This document shows, in pieces, positions 26,326 to 36,947 of a stretch of DNA of 50,235 nucleotides. Made by a program: the position numbers and the translations under genes. Every line of letters starts with the position of its first letter. Positions within the stretch are counted from its first letter, which is position 1. The DNA comes from Pseudomonas sp. (lineage in GTDB: Bacteria > Pseudomonadota > Gammaproteobacteria > Pseudomonadales > Pseudomonadaceae). The stretch is taken from positions 1-50,235 of the forward strand of contig NZ_JAUXXP010000024.1 of assembly GCF_030684895.1 (NCBI RefSeq), in the 5' to 3' direction. Under the pieces are notes generated by a model. The model saw only the letters and a list, made by a program, of their open reading frames with translations. It made no database searches and was not told the DNA's origin.

Positions 26326-26946
26326 TCACGTACGCAGCAGCGGGTAGAGTTCCTTGAGCAACTTGCTGCGGCTGAACACCATCTGCCAGCGATGGCCGCC
26401 CAGTTGCCGCCAAAGGCGCGCGGAACGAATGCCGGCGAGCAGCAGTGCACGAATCTTCGCGGCATTGTTGGTCTGTTGCAGGTGACGCATGTCGCCTTGC
26501 ACCTGAATACGCTGGCGGAAGGTGCTGATGGTGTCCTGATACAGGCTGGCGCAGTTGGCAATAACGTTTTCATGGGTCGGGCCGAAGTGCTCGACCTGTT
26601 GCTGCACCTGATCGAGGCGGCTGCCCATGACGTGCAGCATGTCACCACGCTTATCCAGCTGCCGCTCCAGCGCCAGTAGAGCCAGGGCATAACGCAGCGG
26701 ATCACGCTGCAGGCTGGCCGGGTCACGTTCCAGAGCACTGACCAGGGCTCGGTAGCCGTCGCGCAGGTTAAGGTCATCGCCGCCGTATACGTCCAGCGTG
26801 TCCTTTGGGTCGCGCACCAGCAGGCTGTTGATCATGCAGGCTACGGCCGGCTCGCCGACCTGGCCAGTGCGCGCCAGCTTGTCGACCAATACCGCCGATT
26901 CGAATACTGCGCCGAGGGCGATCAGTTGCTCGCGGATAGGATTCAC
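26326..26946 (-). CDS. hflD: High-frequency lysogenization protein HflD homolog
   Basis: A 206-residue all-helical protein of the HflD (YcfC) family: [25 protein letters not shown] at the N terminus and [19 protein letters not shown] near the C terminus are characteristic. HflD is a peripheral inner-membrane protein that in E. coli binds phage lambda CII; its housekeeping role is unclear. It overlaps mnmA by four bases (ATGA), as in most gammaproteobacteria, where the mnmA-hflD-purB order is conserved. Confidence 0.93.
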   Translation of the reverse strand: MNPIREQLIALGAVFESAVLVDKLARTGQVGEPAVACMINSLLVRDPKDTLDVYGGDDLNLRDGYRALVSALERDPASLQRDPLRYALALLALERQLDKRGDMLHVMGSRLDQVQQQVEHFGPTHENVIANCASLYQDTISTFRQRIQVQGDMRHLQQTNNAAKIRALLLAGIRSARLWRQLGGHRWQMVFSRSKLLKELYPLLRT

Positions 26947-28061
26947 GCCGTTTGCTCCCGCACAGTCCAGGGTTCAGCGGTTTCAATCACGCCGCCACCC
27001 AGGCAGATGTCACCGTCGTAGAACACCACGGACTGGCCCGGAGTCACTGCGCGCTGCGGCTCGTTGAATACGGCGCGGTAGCCGCTGGCGGTTTTCTCCA
27101 GCGTGCAGGCCTGATCGCTCTGGCGATAGCGCACCTTGGCACTCAGCTCACGCGGCGCGCTCAGATCGATTGGGTTTACCCAGTAAATCTCCGAGGCGAG
27201 CAGGGCGCGGCTAAACAGCCATGGGTGCTCATTACCCTGACCAACAATCAATACATTGCGGGTCAGGTCCTTATGCAGAACGTACCAAGGCTCGTCGCTG
27301 GCATCTTTCAATCCGCCGATGCCAAGCCCCTGGCGCTGGCCAATGGTGTGGTACATCAGGCCGTGGTGACGGCCGATGACGTCGCCTTCGGTGGTTTCGA
27401 TATTGCCGGGCTGGGCCGGCAGGTACTGCTTAAGAAAATCGCTGAAACGCCGCTCACCGATAAAGCAGATACCAGTGGAATCCTTCTTCTTCGCCGTGGC
27501 CAATGCGTACTTCTCGGCAATCGCGCGTACTGCTGGCTTTTCCAGCTCGCCGACCGGGAACAGCGTTTTGGCGATCTGCTCACCGCCCACCGCATGTAGG
27601 AAGTAGCTCTGATCCTTGTTCGGGTCGAGGCCCTTGAGCAGCTCGGTGCGCCCGTCGATATCGCGGCGGCGCACGTAGTGGCCGGTGGCAATCAGATCGG
27701 CACCGAGCATCAGGGCGTAATCAAGGAAGGCTTTGAACTTGATCTCGCGGTTGCACAGGATGTCCGGATTCGGTGTGCGCCCGGCCTTGTATTCAGCGAG
27801 GAAGTGCTCGAACACGTTGTCCCAGTATTCGGCGGCAAAGTTGGCGGTGTGCAGCTTGATGCCAATCTTGTCGCATACGGCCTGAGCATCGGCCAGGTCA
27901 TCCATGGCGGTGCAGTATTCGGTGCCGTCGTCCTCGTCCCAGTTCTTCATAAACAGGCCTTCGACCTGATAGCCCTGTTCGAGCAGCAGCAGGGCGGAAA
28001 CGGAGGAATCGACGCCGCCGGACATGCCGACGATTACGCGCTGAGTAGTTGGATCTGGCAT
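26943..28061 (-). CDS. mnmA: tRNA-specific 2-thiouridylase MnmA
   Basis: A 372-residue enzyme that adds sulfur to U34 of tRNA-Lys, -Glu and -Gln. The ATP pyrophosphatase P-loop GMSGGVDSS is at residues 8-16; the catalytic cysteine pair is in [12 protein letters not shown] and TGICFIGER. The sulfur reaches it through the Tus relay, encoded 20 kb away in this window (47.5-48.9 kb). The ATG at 28061 is taken as start; a GTG five codons upstream is possible and neither has a clear ribosome site. It follows the Nudix gene by 60 bases and overlaps hflD. Confidence 0.95.
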   Translation of the reverse strand: MPDPTTQRVIVGMSGGVDSSVSALLLLEQGYQVEGLFMKNWDEDDGTEYCTAMDDLADAQAVCDKIGIKLHTANFAAEYWDNVFEHFLAEYKAGRTPNPDILCNREIKFKAFLDYALMLGADLIATGHYVRRRDIDGRTELLKGLDPNKDQSYFLHAVGGEQIAKTLFPVGELEKPAVRAIAEKYALATAKKKDSTGICFIGERRFSDFLKQYLPAQPGNIETTEGDVIGRHHGLMYHTIGQRQGLGIGGLKDASDEPWYVLHKDLTRNVLIVGQGNEHPWLFSRALLASEIYWVNPIDLSAPRELSAKVRYRQSDQACTLEKTASGYRAVFNEPQRAVTPGQSVVFYDGDICLGGGVIETAEPWTVREQTA

Positions 28062-28121
28062 GGGGATACTGGGCACGGGCTTAAAAAGAGGGCGATTCTA
28101 GCAGGCGCAGAGCTGTGGCCG

Positions 28122-28562
28122 TTAATCGCGGATCAGGCTCAGGGGGAAACACTGGCCGTTCAGGTAGTCATCAATGCAGCGCAATACCAATTCGCTGCGC
28201 CAGCGCTCGGGTTGCGCTGCCAGCTCGTCACGGCTTAGCCAGCGCGGGCCGATGATGCCGTCATCCAGCGGATGATTGGGTCGCTGCTGCAGGGGTTTGG
28301 CGGCAAAGCACACGCGCTGGTAGGTGATGCCGTTGCTGGGCGCGGTGTACAGGTAAATGCCGGTTACGCCGGTCAGTTCGACATCCCAGCCGGTCTCTTC
28401 GAGGGTTTCGCGCAGCGCGGCCTGCAGCAAGCTTTCGTTGGCTTCCAGGTGGCCGGCAGGCTGGTTAAATACGGCGCGGCCTTCGGCCATTTCTTCGACT
28501 AACAGAAAACGGCCCTGGTCTTCGATGACCGTGGCCACGGTGATGTGCGGCTGCCACTGCAT
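28122..28562 (-). CDS. nudJ: Nudix hydrolase, NudJ-like
   Basis: A 146-residue Nudix enzyme with the complete box GHLEANESLLQAALRETLEETGWDV (GX5EX7REXXEEXG, residues about 37-59). NudJ (YmfB) of E. coli hydrolyses nucleoside triphosphates and thiamine pyrophosphate precursors, and sits next to mnmA (trmU) there too, which supports the name. It lies first in the run Nudix-mnmA-hflD-EamA. The ATG is followed by the typical MQWQPHITVATVIE; the ribosome site is weak. Confidence 0.88.
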   Translation of the reverse strand: MQWQPHITVATVIEDQGRFLLVEEMAEGRAVFNQPAGHLEANESLLQAALRETLEETGWDVELTGVTGIYLYTAPSNGITYQRVCFAAKPLQQRPNHPLDDGIIGPRWLSRDELAAQPERWRSELVLRCIDDYLNGQCFPLSLIRD

Positions 28563-28620
28563 GAAAATGCTACCCGTTATGAGAAAAGGCGATCTTATCC
28601 TGATTCTCTCGGCCCTGAAT

Positions 28621-28653
28621 GCACAAACCCCGGCACTGGGCCGGGGTTTGTGC
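28621..28653. terminator. Strong hairpin between idh and the Nudix gene
   Basis: Perfect 14-bp stem GCACAAACCCCGGC / GCCGGGGTTTGTGC with loop ACTGG, 34 bases past the idh stop. It lacks a clean T tract in either direction, but its stem alone is very stable. Confidence 0.7.
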
Positions 28654-28687
28654 TGTTGCAGCGCCCGTGGGCGCTGGGCGTGATGCC

Positions 28688-30913
28688 TTAGTTCAGAGCG
28701 GCGAGCGCAGCATTGAAGGTCGCGCTTGGGCGCATAACCTGGCTGGTCAGCTGCGGGTTGGAGCGGTAGTAGCCACCGATGTCCACGGGCTTACCCTGCA
28801 CGGCGCTGAGTTCGGCAACGATGGTTGCTTCATTCTCGGTCAGGGTTTTAGCCAGTGGCGCGAACTGCGCTTTCAACTCGGCATCATCGTTCTGCGCGGC
28901 CAGTTCCTGGGCCCAGTACAGCGCCAGGTAGAAATGGCTACCACGGTTGTCCAACTCGCCGGTTTTGCGCGATGGCGACTTATTGTTGTCCAGCAACTTG
29001 CCGGTGGCCGCATCGAGGGTGGTGCCCAGCAGTTTGGCTTTCGGGTTGTTGGTCTTGATCCCGGTTTCTTCCAGGGAAACCGCCAGGGCCAGGAACTCGC
29101 CGAGCGAATCCCAGCGCAGGTGGTTTTCCTCGATCAGCTGCTGCACGTGCTTGGGCGCCGAGCCGCCAGCGCCGGTTTCGTACATGCCACCACCGGCCAT
29201 CAACGGCACGATGGAGAGCATCTTGGCCGAGGTGCCCAGCTCCATGATCGGGAACAGGTCGGTCAGGTAGTCGCGCAGTACGTTGCCGGTCACCGAAATG
29301 GTGTCCTGGCCACGAATCAGGCGCTCCATGCTTACGCGAATGGCCTGGTTGTAGTCCATAACGCGGATGTCCAGGCCGGTCAGGTCGTGTTCCTGCAGGT
29401 AGGCTTCAACTTTCTTCTGCAGTTCGCGGTCGTGGGCGCGTTCTGGGTCGAGCCAGAAAATTGCCGGGGTATTGGACTGACGAGCGCGGGTCACGGCCAG
29501 CTTGACCCAATCGCGGATCGGCGCATCTTTGGTCTGGCAAGCGCGCCAGATGTCACCGGCTTCGACTTCATGCTGCATCAGCACGCTGCCGTCGGCTGCG
29601 ACGACGCGCATGATGCCGTTTTCGGTCAACTCGAAGGTCTTGTCGTGGGAGCCGTATTCTTCGGCCTTCTGCGCCATCAGACCGACGTTCGGTACGCTGC
29701 CCATGGTGGTTGGGTCGAACGCGCCGTTGGTTTTGCAGAAGTTGATCATTTCCTGGTAGATGCGGGCGTAAGTGCTTTCCGGCATCACCGCTTTGGTGTC
29801 TTTGAGCTTGCCGTCCTTGCCCCACATTTGCCCGGAGCTGCGAATCATCGCGGGCATCGAGGCGTCGACGATTACGTCGCTGGGGATATGCAGGTTGGTG
29901 ACGCCCTTAACCGAGTCGACCATGGCCATTTCTGGGCGATGGCTGTAGCAGGCGTGGATATCGTCGAGGATTTCTTCCTGGCGCGAGGCGGGCAGGGACT
30001 TGATCTTGTCGTAGACGCTGCTGATGCCGTTGTTCGGGTTGACCCCCAGTTCTTTGAACAGCTCGCCGTATTTGTCGAACACGTCCTTGTAATAGACGCT
30101 GACAGCGTGACCGAAGACGATCGGGTGGGAAACCTTCATCATGGTCGCCTTGACGTGCAGGGACCACATCACGCCGGTTTCCTTGCAGTCCTGCAGGGTC
30201 TTCTCGAAGAACTCACGCAGCTTGCGGCAACTCATAAACATGCTATCGAAGACTTCGCCTTCCTGCAGGGCGAGTTGCTTCTTGACCACGACCTGACCGT
30301 TCTTGCTGACGAACTCGATGCGTACATCACCGGCCTTGGCCATGGTGATCGACTGTTCGCTGGAGAAGAAATCGCCGCCACGCATGTAGTCGGCGTGGGA
30401 TTGCGAGGCCATGCTCCACTTGCCCATGGAGTGCGGATGCTTGCGCACAAAGGCTTTAACCGCTGCAGGTGCGCGACGGTCGGAGTTACCTTCACGCAAC
30501 ACCGGGTTGACCGCACTGCCAAGCACTTTGCTGTAGCGGGCGCTGGCTTCTTTCTCAGCGTCCGTTTGCGGGTCTTCCGGGAAATTCGGGATGTTGTAGC
30601 CCTGGGCCTGCAGCTCGGCGATTGCGCCTTTGAGCTGCGGCACCGAGGCGCTGATGTTTGGCAGTTTGATGATGTTGGCGTCTGGTGAGGTGGCCAGTAC
30701 GGCCAGCTTGGCGAGGTCGTCGTCGACCTGCTTGTTGGCATCCAACTGCTCGGCAAAGCTTGCAAGGATGCGCCCTGCAAGAGAGATGTCGCGTGTTTCG
30801 ACGGCAATCTCAGCAGAGGCTGCGAAGGCTTCTACAATAGGCAGAAGCGAATAAGTCGCAAGGGCTGGGGCTTCGTCGGTGAAGGTATAGATGATCTTCG
30901 AAGGGGTGGACAT
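28688..30913 (-). CDS. idh: Monomeric NADP-dependent isocitrate dehydrogenase
   Basis: A 741-residue enzyme of the monomeric IDH family (about 80 kDa), which decarboxylates isocitrate to 2-oxoglutarate with NADP+. Typical segments: [21 protein letters not shown] at the N terminus, [26 protein letters not shown] (isocitrate-binding Ser/Arg region) and the acidic metal-site stretch [14 protein letters not shown]. It is divergent from icd, the dimeric isozyme, with 362 bases between. Having both isozymes side by side is the P. aeruginosa arrangement (PA2623/PA2624). The ATG at 30913 is in the expected place. Confidence 0.97.
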   Translation of the reverse strand: MSTPSKIIYTFTDEAPALATYSLLPIVEAFAASAEIAVETRDISLAGRILASFAEQLDANKQVDDDLAKLAVLATSPDANIIKLPNISASVPQLKGAIAELQAQGYNIPNFPEDPQTDAEKEASARYSKVLGSAVNPVLREGNSDRRAPAAVKAFVRKHPHSMGKWSMASQSHADYMRGGDFFSSEQSITMAKAGDVRIEFVSKNGQVVVKKQLALQEGEVFDSMFMSCRKLREFFEKTLQDCKETGVMWSLHVKATMMKVSHPIVFGHAVSVYYKDVFDKYGELFKELGVNPNNGISSVYDKIKSLPASRQEEILDDIHACYSHRPEMAMVDSVKGVTNLHIPSDVIVDASMPAMIRSSGQMWGKDGKLKDTKAVMPESTYARIYQEMINFCKTNGAFDPTTMGSVPNVGLMAQKAEEYGSHDKTFELTENGIMRVVAADGSVLMQHEVEAGDIWRACQTKDAPIRDWVKLAVTRARQSNTPAIFWLDPERAHDRELQKKVEAYLQEHDLTGLDIRVMDYNQAIRVSMERLIRGQDTISVTGNVLRDYLTDLFPIMELGTSAKMLSIVPLMAGGGMYETGAGGSAPKHVQQLIEENHLRWDSLGEFLALAVSLEETGIKTNNPKAKLLGTTLDAATGKLLDNNKSPSRKTGELDNRGSHFYLALYWAQELAAQNDDAELKAQFAPLAKTLTENEATIVAELSAVQGKPVDIGGYYRSNPQLTSQVMRPSATFNAALAALN

Positions 30914-31275
30914 TCTGAGTTAACTCTCTTCTTTGCTGAGCGTGCACAGGCACTCGACATGCGCAGGTAAGCGCCGAGGCCCATGCGAACGAGCCAGAAG
31001 TCGAGGTCTTGCCGCGGTGATGTTGGATGCACCAGTAGAGTGTTGAGCGTTTCGAGCCGTTGAATCGCTGTAGCAGTTCGACGGATTCAAGAGGCGGACA
31101 ACCTGTTTGAACGATCCGCGCCTTATGACCTGTTAGTCATCGGTGAAGTATACCACCGCGCTAACGCGTCGCAGAATGCCTTGGCGCATAAGACCAACGA
31201 ACATATGGTTTCGCCCGATTCAAGTGGGTTACTCTGGGGCGATATGACTGTTTTAACCACAAGACGGAGTCCAGC
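30914..31275. other. Divergent idh-icd intergenic region, 362 bp
   Basis: No gene is supported here. A possible icd promoter is ATGACC (31125-31130), 18 bases, TATACC (31149-31154), which would give a leader of about 115 bases. No convincing idh promoter or RccR/HexR-type half-sites were found. Confidence 0.4.
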
Positions 31276-32532
31276 ATGGGATACCAAAAGATCCAGGTGC
31301 CTGCCACCGGTGACAAAATCACCGTCAATGCCGATACATCCCTGAACGTACCGAATAATCCAATCATTCCCTTTATCGAAGGTGATGGTATCGGTGTCGA
31401 TATCAGCCCGGTGATGATCAAAGTCGTTGATGCGGCCGTACAGAAAGCCTACGGCGGCGAACGCAAGATCTCCTGGATGGAAGTTTACGCAGGCGAGAAA
31501 GCCACTCAGGTTTACGATCAGGACACCTGGCTGCCTCAGGAAACCCTGGATGCGGTCAAAGATTATGTCGTATCCATCAAGGGCCCGCTGACCACGCCAG
31601 TCGGTGGCGGCATCCGCTCCCTCAACGTTGCCCTGCGTCAGCAACTTGACCTGTACGTCTGTCTGCGCCCGGTGCGCTGGTTTGAAGGCGTGCCAAGCCC
31701 GGTGAAGAAGCCAGGTGATGTCGACATGACGATCTTCCGTGAGAACTCGGAAGACATCTACGCCGGTATTGAGTGGAAAGCGGGCTCGCCGGAAGCGACC
31801 AAGGTCATCAAGTTCCTCAAAGAGGAAATGGGTGTGACCAAGATTCGCTTTGACCAGGACTGCGGTATCGGCGTTAAGCCGGTTTCCAAAGAAGGTACCA
31901 AGCGTCTGGCACGTAAAGCGCTGCAGTACGTAGTCGATAACGACCGCGACTCGCTGACCATCGTGCACAAAGGCAACATCATGAAGTTCACCGAAGGTGC
32001 CTTCAAAGAGTGGGCCTACGAAATTGCTGCTGAAGAATTCGGCGCAACCCTGCTTGATGGCGGTCCTTGGATGCAGTTCAAGAACCCGAAAACCGGCAAG
32101 AACGTCATCGTCAAAGACGCCATCGCCGATGCCATGCTGCAGCAGATCCTGCTGCGTCCGGCCGAGTACGACGTAATCGCCACCCTTAACCTCAACGGTG
32201 ACTACCTGTCCGACGCCCTGGCGGCTGAAGTGGGTGGTATTGGTATCGCCCCGGGTGCCAACCTGTCCGACACCGTTGCCATGTTCGAGGCTACCCACGG
32301 TACGGCACCGAAGTACGCCGGCAAGGACCAAGTGAACCCAGGTTCACTGATCCTCTCCGCGGAAATGATGCTGCGCCACATGGGTTGGATCGAAGCGGCT
32401 GACCTGATCATCAAGGGCACCAACGGCGCTATCTCGGCCAAGACAGTGACCTATGACTTCGAGCGTCTGATGGACGGTGCCAAGCTGCTGTCTTGCTCGG
32501 CATTCGGTGATGCACTGATTTCGCACATGTAA
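31276..32532 (+). CDS. icd: NADP-dependent isocitrate dehydrogenase, dimeric type
   Basis: A 418-residue homodimeric ICDH of the E. coli Icd type. The phosphorylatable serine lies in [12 protein letters not shown] (the serine equivalent to E. coli Ser113 targeted by AceK), and NADP+ specificity is indicated by [23 protein letters not shown]. It catalyses the same oxidative decarboxylation as the divergent idh. GGAG lies six bases before the ATG. A perfect terminator follows. AceK, its kinase/phosphatase in glyoxylate-shunt control, is not in this window. Confidence 0.97.
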   Translation: MGYQKIQVPATGDKITVNADTSLNVPNNPIIPFIEGDGIGVDISPVMIKVVDAAVQKAYGGERKISWMEVYAGEKATQVYDQDTWLPQETLDAVKDYVVSIKGPLTTPVGGGIRSLNVALRQQLDLYVCLRPVRWFEGVPSPVKKPGDVDMTIFRENSEDIYAGIEWKAGSPEATKVIKFLKEEMGVTKIRFDQDCGIGVKPVSKEGTKRLARKALQYVVDNDRDSLTIVHKGNIMKFTEGAFKEWAYEIAAEEFGATLLDGGPWMQFKNPKTGKNVIVKDAIADAMLQQILLRPAEYDVIATLNLNGDYLSDALAAEVGGIGIAPGANLSDTVAMFEATHGTAPKYAGKDQVNPGSLILSAEMMLRHMGWIEAADLIIKGTNGAISAKTVTYDFERLMDGAKLLSCSAFGDALISHM

Positions 32533-32551
32533 GCAAATCAGCCGTATAAAG

Positions 32552-32580
32552 AAAGGCCGGTCATATGACCGGCCTTTTTT
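32552..32580. terminator. Bidirectional terminator between icd and cspD
   Basis: A 26-bp perfect palindrome built on AAAGGCCGGTCA / TGACCGGCCTTT with TTTTTT on the plus side. It serves icd, and cspD converges from the other side. Confidence 0.9.
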
Positions 32581-32610
32581 GTGGGCGATTAACTGCCCAG
32601 GTGACTCTAA

Positions 32611-32874
32611 TCAGACTTCAACCGTTGAGCCCTGGTGTTGCTTGACAGCGGCGGGCGCTTCACTTGCGGCATTAGCCGCACTGATGTTTACGGCGTGGAG
32701 TCCTTTTGGACCTTGAATAATATCGAAGCTTACCGGCTGGCCAGCCTTCAGCGTTTTATAGCCGTCCATCTGGATAGCCGAGTAGTGGGCGAACAGGTCC
32801 TCATCTCGACCATCGGCCAGGATGAACCCATAGCCTTTGGCGTTGTTGAACCACTTGACCTTACCGCTAACCAT
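32611..32874 (-). CDS. cspD: Cold-shock-domain protein CspD
   Basis: An 87-residue protein: one cold-shock domain (residues 1-66) with RNP1-like KGYGFI and RNP2-like DLFAHY, and a short Ala/Gln-rich tail (about 67-87), as in CspD of P. aeruginosa. CspD binds single-stranded DNA/RNA and inhibits replication in slow-growing cells rather than serving cold shock. The ATG at 32874 has AGAGGGA seven bases upstream. Its position next to clpS is conserved across gammaproteobacteria. A candidate promoter (32996-33023) and an 8-bp inverted repeat at the expected start of transcription lie upstream. Confidence 0.93.
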   Translation of the reverse strand: MVSGKVKWFNNAKGYGFILADGRDEDLFAHYSAIQMDGYKTLKAGQPVSFDIIQGPKGLHAVNISAANAASEAPAAVKQHQGSTVEV

Positions 32875-32971
32875 GCTGATATCCCTCTGCAAAGGACTCC
32901 ATCACTGGAGTATCATCCACTTCAATTCCACGCTCTGCTTGACGTGAGTCGGCAAAGCTGTGAAACCCCTT

Positions 32972-32990
32972 AATACCCACGCTGGGTATT
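32972..32990. promoter_or_regulatory. 8-bp inverted repeat at the cspD transcription start
   Basis: AATACCCA-CGC-TGGGTATT is a perfect palindrome with a three-base centre, just downstream of the predicted cspD -10. Position and symmetry suggest a repressor operator; the cognate regulator is unknown. Confidence 0.45.
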
Positions 32991-32995
32991 CATTG

Positions 32996-33023
32996 TTTGT
33001 AACACCGTTTTGCCGATAGTCAA
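32996..33023 (-). promoter_or_regulatory. Candidate sigma-70 promoter of cspD
   Basis: On the minus strand TTGACT (33018-33023), 16 bases, TACAAA (32996-33001). It would start transcription near 32989, leaving a leader of about 115 bases before cspD. Confidence 0.5.
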
Positions 33024-33102
33024 GGCAATGCTGTAACTGGCTGAGAAGCCGTTCAAACTCTGTCTAGCACAGACTATTCGCCCATCAACGAAGCTATTCA
33101 GC

Positions 33103-33465
33103 ATGCATGCACGTAGCCAGATTCGACTAACATTCAATCAGGATCGCCCCGCAGAGCATGAGGACGATTCCTTCGGCTTAGCCGTTCAGGAATCCAAGCC
33201 CGCTCTGCAGGCGCCTCCTATGTATAAAGTGATTTTGTTTAATGACGACTACACGCCCATGGATTTTGTGGTCGAGATTCTCGAGGTGTTTTTCAACCTG
33301 AATCGAGAGATGGCGACCAAAGTCATGCTGACCGTCCATACAGAGGGACGGGCAGTGTGTGGAGTGTTTACCCGCGATATTGCTGAAACCAAAGCGACAC
33401 AGGTGAATCAATATGCGAGAGAGAGCCAGCATCCGCTACTCTGTGAAATAGAGAAGGACGGTTAA
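33103..33465 (+). CDS. clpS: ClpS adaptor of the ClpAP protease
   Basis: A 120-residue N-degron adaptor. The N-terminal flexible arm (about 1-35) that delivers substrates is followed by the ClpS core: [23 protein letters not shown], in which the NDD-Y-TPM segment lines the pocket for N-terminal Leu, Phe, Tyr or Trp, then [27 protein letters not shown]. It is encoded 29 bases upstream of clpA, its partner. The two transferases that create its substrates, Aat and Bpt, are encoded 2.7-4.5 kb downstream. Confidence 0.96.
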   Translation: MHARSQIRLTFNQDRPAEHEDDSFGLAVQESKPALQAPPMYKVILFNDDYTPMDFVVEILEVFFNLNREMATKVMLTVHTEGRAVCGVFTRDIAETKATQVNQYARESQHPLLCEIEKDG

Positions 33466-33494
33466 CGCCGGCCACTTGGGCATGAGGTGAAGCT

Positions 33495-35765
33495 ATGTTA
33501 AATCGAGAGCTCGAAGTCACCCTCAATCTGGCTTTCAAGGAGGCTCGTACCAAACGTCATGAATTTATGACGGTTGAGCATTTATTGCTGGCCCTCCTCG
33601 ATAACGAGGCCGCTGCCAGCGTGCTGCGCGCGTGCGGTGCCAATCTGGACAAGCTGCGGCATGATCTGCAGGAGTTTATCGACTCCACCACGCCGCTGAT
33701 TCCGCAGCACGATGAAGAGCGCGAAACGCAGCCTACCCTGGGTTTTCAGCGCGTTCTGCAGCGCGCGGTGTTCCACGTACAGAGTTCCGGCAAGCGTGAA
33801 GTGACCGGCGCCAACGTACTGGTGGCAATTTTCAGCGAGCAGGAAAGTCAGGCCGTGTTTCTGCTCAAGCAGCAGAGCGTTGCGCGTATCGATGTGGTCA
33901 ACTTTATTGCCCACGGCATCTCCAAGGTACCGGGTCATGGTGGCCATTCGGAAAGCGAACAGGAAATGCAAGACGACGAGGGCGGTGAGTCCTCCAGCTC
34001 AAGCAACCCGCTGGACGCTTATGCCAGCAACCTCAATGAACTGGCTCGCCAGGGCCGCATTGATCCGTTGGTCGGCCGTGAGTTGGAAGTCGAGCGTGTG
34101 GCGCAGATTCTCGCGCGTCGGCGCAAGAACAATCCGCTATTGGTAGGTGAGGCTGGTGTTGGTAAAACTGCCATTGCCGAAGGCCTGGCCAAGCGTATTG
34201 TCGATAACCAAGTGCCTGATCTGCTGGCGGACAGCGTTGTCTACTCCTTGGATCTCGGCGCGCTGCTGGCAGGCACCAAATACCGCGGTGATTTCGAGAA
34301 GCGCCTGAAAGCACTGCTTAATGAGCTGCGCAAACGCCCACATGCCATTTTGTTTATCGATGAAATCCACACCATCATTGGTGCCGGCGCGGCATCGGGT
34401 GGGGTCATGGATGCGTCCAACCTGCTCAAGCCCATGCTGTCTTCGGGTGAGATTCGCTGCATCGGTTCGACAACCTTCCAGGAATTTCGCGGCATCTTCG
34501 AGAAAGACCGCGCCTTGGCGCGGCGCTTCCAGAAAGTCGACGTGGTCGAGCCCTCGGTGGAAGACACCATCGGCATTCTGCGTGGCCTGAAAGGTCGCTT
34601 CGAGCAGCATCACAGCATCGAATACAGTGATGAAGCCCTGCGCGCAGCGGCGGAGTTGGCTTCGCGCTATATCAATGACCGGCATATGCCCGACAAGGCG
34701 ATTGATGTAATTGATGAAGCCGGGGCCTATCAACGCTTGCAGCCTCTGGAGAAGCGCCTGACCCGTATCGACGTGGCGCAGGTCGAAGACATCGTGGCGA
34801 AAATTGCCCGTATTCCGCCAAAACACGTCAGCAGCTCTGACAAAGAACTGCTGCGCAACCTTGAGCGCGACCTGAAGCTAACCGTATTTGGCCAAGACGC
34901 TGCGATTGACTCACTTTCGACCGCGATCAAGCTGTCGCGGGCTGGGCTCAAGGCGCCTGACAAGCCGGTCGGCTCCTTCCTGTTTGCCGGCCCTACTGGG
35001 GTGGGCAAGACCGAAGCCGCTCGTCAGCTGGCCAAGGCCTTGGGTGTTGAGCTGATTCGCTTCGACATGTCTGAGTACATGGAGCGCCATACCGTGTCGC
35101 GCCTGATCGGTGCGCCACCTGGCTATGTCGGCTTTGATCAAGGTGGCCTGCTAACGGAGGCGATCACCAAAACGCCGCACTGCGTACTACTGCTCGATGA
35201 GATCGAAAAGGCTCACCCGGAAGTCTTTAACCTGCTCCTGCAGGTCATGGATCACGGCACCCTGACCGATAACAACGGCCGCAAAGCAGACTTCCGTAAC
35301 GTGATCGTGATCATGACCACCAACGCTGGTGCTGAAACCGCAGCGCGGGCATCCATTGGCTTCACCCATCAGGACCACTCGTCTGATGCCATGGAAGTGA
35401 TCAAGAAGAGCTTCACTCCGGAGTTCCGCAACCGCCTGGATACCATTATCCAGTTCGGCCGTCTGAGCCACGAAGTGATCAAAAGCATTGTCGATAAGTT
35501 CCTCACCGAGCTGCAGGCGCAGCTTGAGGATAAGCGCGTCACGCTGGAGGTCAGCGATGCAGCGCGTAGCTGGCTGGCAGAAAGCGGTTATGACGTGCAG
35601 ATGGGCGCTCGGCCGATGGCCCGCCTGATCCAGGACAAGATCAAGCGTCCGCTGGCCGAAGAGATCCTGTTTGGCGAGCTGGCTGAGCACGGCGGCGTGG
35701 TGCATATCGATATTGACGGTGGTGAGTTGACCTTCGATTTCGAAACCACGGCAGAAATGGCCTAG
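33495..35765 (+). CDS. clpA: ATP-dependent Clp protease ATP-binding subunit ClpA
   Basis: A 756-residue Hsp100 unfoldase. The N domain (about 1-145) binds ClpS; the first AAA+ module has Walker A GEAGVGKT (about 218-225) and Walker B LFIDEIHT; the second has [18 protein letters not shown] and [14 protein letters not shown], and an IGL/F-type loop region for docking ClpP (near ARASIGFTH). It feeds unfolded proteins to ClpP, which is encoded elsewhere. GAGGTG lies five bases before the ATG. A bidirectional terminator follows. Confidence 0.97.
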   Translation: MLNRELEVTLNLAFKEARTKRHEFMTVEHLLLALLDNEAAASVLRACGANLDKLRHDLQEFIDSTTPLIPQHDEERETQPTLGFQRVLQRAVFHVQSSGKREVTGANVLVAIFSEQESQAVFLLKQQSVARIDVVNFIAHGISKVPGHGGHSESEQEMQDDEGGESSSSSNPLDAYASNLNELARQGRIDPLVGRELEVERVAQILARRRKNNPLLVGEAGVGKTAIAEGLAKRIVDNQVPDLLADSVVYSLDLGALLAGTKYRGDFEKRLKALLNELRKRPHAILFIDEIHTIIGAGAASGGVMDASNLLKPMLSSGEIRCIGSTTFQEFRGIFEKDRALARRFQKVDVVEPSVEDTIGILRGLKGRFEQHHSIEYSDEALRAAAELASRYINDRHMPDKAIDVIDEAGAYQRLQPLEKRLTRIDVAQVEDIVAKIARIPPKHVSSSDKELLRNLERDLKLTVFGQDAAIDSLSTAIKLSRAGLKAPDKPVGSFLFAGPTGVGKTEAARQLAKALGVELIRFDMSEYMERHTVSRLIGAPPGYVGFDQGGLLTEAITKTPHCVLLLDEIEKAHPEVFNLLLQVMDHGTLTDNNGRKADFRNVIVIMTTNAGAETAARASIGFTHQDHSSDAMEVIKKSFTPEFRNRLDTIIQFGRLSHEVIKSIVDKFLTELQAQLEDKRVTLEVSDAARSWLAESGYDVQMGARPMARLIQDKIKRPLAEEILFGELAEHGGVVHIDIDGGELTFDFETTAEMA

Positions 35766-35786
35766 GCGTAGTTTTCTTACGCGCAC

Positions 35787-35815
35787 AAAAACGCCCGGCA
35801 ATGCCGGGCGTTTTT
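35787..35815. terminator. Bidirectional terminator between clpA and infA
   Basis: Stem AAAAACGCCCGGCA / TGCCGGGCGTTTTT around a single central base, with A and T tracts on both sides. It serves convergent clpA and infA. Its stem is nearly the same as that of the purB terminator. Confidence 0.95.
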
Positions 35816-35865
35816 ACTGGAGCTTGGTGTAACAGATGCCGGAAAACTGAGTTTTCGCAGGCCTG

Positions 35866-36084
35866 TTAACGGGCGCGGTAAGTAATGCGGCCCTTGCTCA
35901 AGTCATAAGGCGTAAGTTCAACGCGAACTTTGTCGCCAGTCAGAATGCGGATGTAATTTTTGCGCATCTTTCCGGAGATGTGCGCAGTAACGACGTGCCC
36001 ATTTTCCAACTCCACACGGAACATGGTGTTGGGCAGGGTGTCGACGACAGTGCCTTCCATTTCGAAGCTGTCTTCTTTCGACAT
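35866..36084 (-). CDS. infA: Translation initiation factor IF-1
   Basis: A 72-residue protein that is a single S1/OB-fold domain, the exact length of bacterial IF-1: [19 protein letters not shown] through [13 protein letters not shown]. It binds the ribosomal A site during initiation. The ATG at 36084 is the conserved start; the longer frame has no support. It lies between clpA and bpt as in P. aeruginosa and E. coli (clpA-infA-aat). Confidence 0.97.
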
Positions 36085-36184
36085 GCAGTAAAGCCCTCGG
36101 TATCCAATGAATGGCCCGGTGCAACTGGCGCCAGGCAAAAGCGGCGTGCATTGTGCCCGAAATTTGGGGTTTGCGCCAAGGGCT

Positions 36185-36892
36185 TCAGTTAAGACTGACC
36201 CAGCGTTGATTGACGAACAGCTCTATTGGCCGGTACTGGGTCTTATAATTCATCTTGCGGCAGTTCTTGATCCAGTAACCCAGATAGACCGCATGCAGCC
36301 CCAGACGCGCCGCTTCGGCAATTTGCCAGAGGATGGCAAAGCGTCCGAGGCTGCGCCGTTCCTCGCTCGGCTCATAAAAGGTGTATACCGCGGACAGCCC
36401 ATTGGGCAGCACATCGGTTACAGCAATTGCCAGCAGACGGTTGTCCTGGCGGAACTCATAGAAGCGCGAGAAGGCTAGATCACGCACCAGAAAGGTTGAA
36501 AATTGTTCGCGGTTGGGCGGGTACATATCGCCATCGGCATGCCGTTGCTCGATGTAGCGCACGTACAACGCGTAATATTCTTCGGTAAATGCCGGGCGTA
36601 CCAGGCGCACCTGGATGTCCTGATTGCGCTTGAAGATGCGCCGTTGCTGGCGGTTCGGACTGAACTGCGCGGCCGGAATGCGCGCCGGAACGCAAGCGGT
36701 GCAGCGCTGGCAATGCGGGCGATAGAGGTGGTCGCCGCTGCGGCGAAAACCCATTTCCGAAAGCTCAGCATAAACATCCGCATCCATGGGCTGGCTGGGG
36801 TCGAGGAACAGGGTGGTGGCCTGCTCGTCGGGCAGATAGCTGCAAGGGTGCGGTTGAGTGGCGTAAAACTTCAGGCGGGCCAGCTCAGTCAT
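36185..36892 (-). CDS. bpt: Aspartate/glutamate leucyltransferase (Bpt; ATE1-like)
   Basis: A 235-residue transferase that moves leucine from Leu-tRNA to proteins beginning with Asp or Glu, turning them into ClpS/ClpAP substrates. The N-terminal ATE domain has the conserved Cys-containing [18 protein letters not shown] and [13 protein letters not shown]; the C-terminal GNAT-like domain includes [16 protein letters not shown] and YLGYWI. Older annotations call it arginyl-tRNA-protein transferase (ate). It lies 55 bases downstream of aat on the same strand, so both N-degron transferases form one unit. Confidence 0.95.
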
Positions 36893-36947
36893 GATCGACT
36901 CTCAGGGTCGGGCTTGAATCAAGTGTAAGCCAGGCTGGCAAACTCGC

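Noticed and set aside
28619..30688. A 689-codon plus-strand open frame opposite idh
   Set aside because: Antisense shadow; idh is unmistakable on the minus strand.
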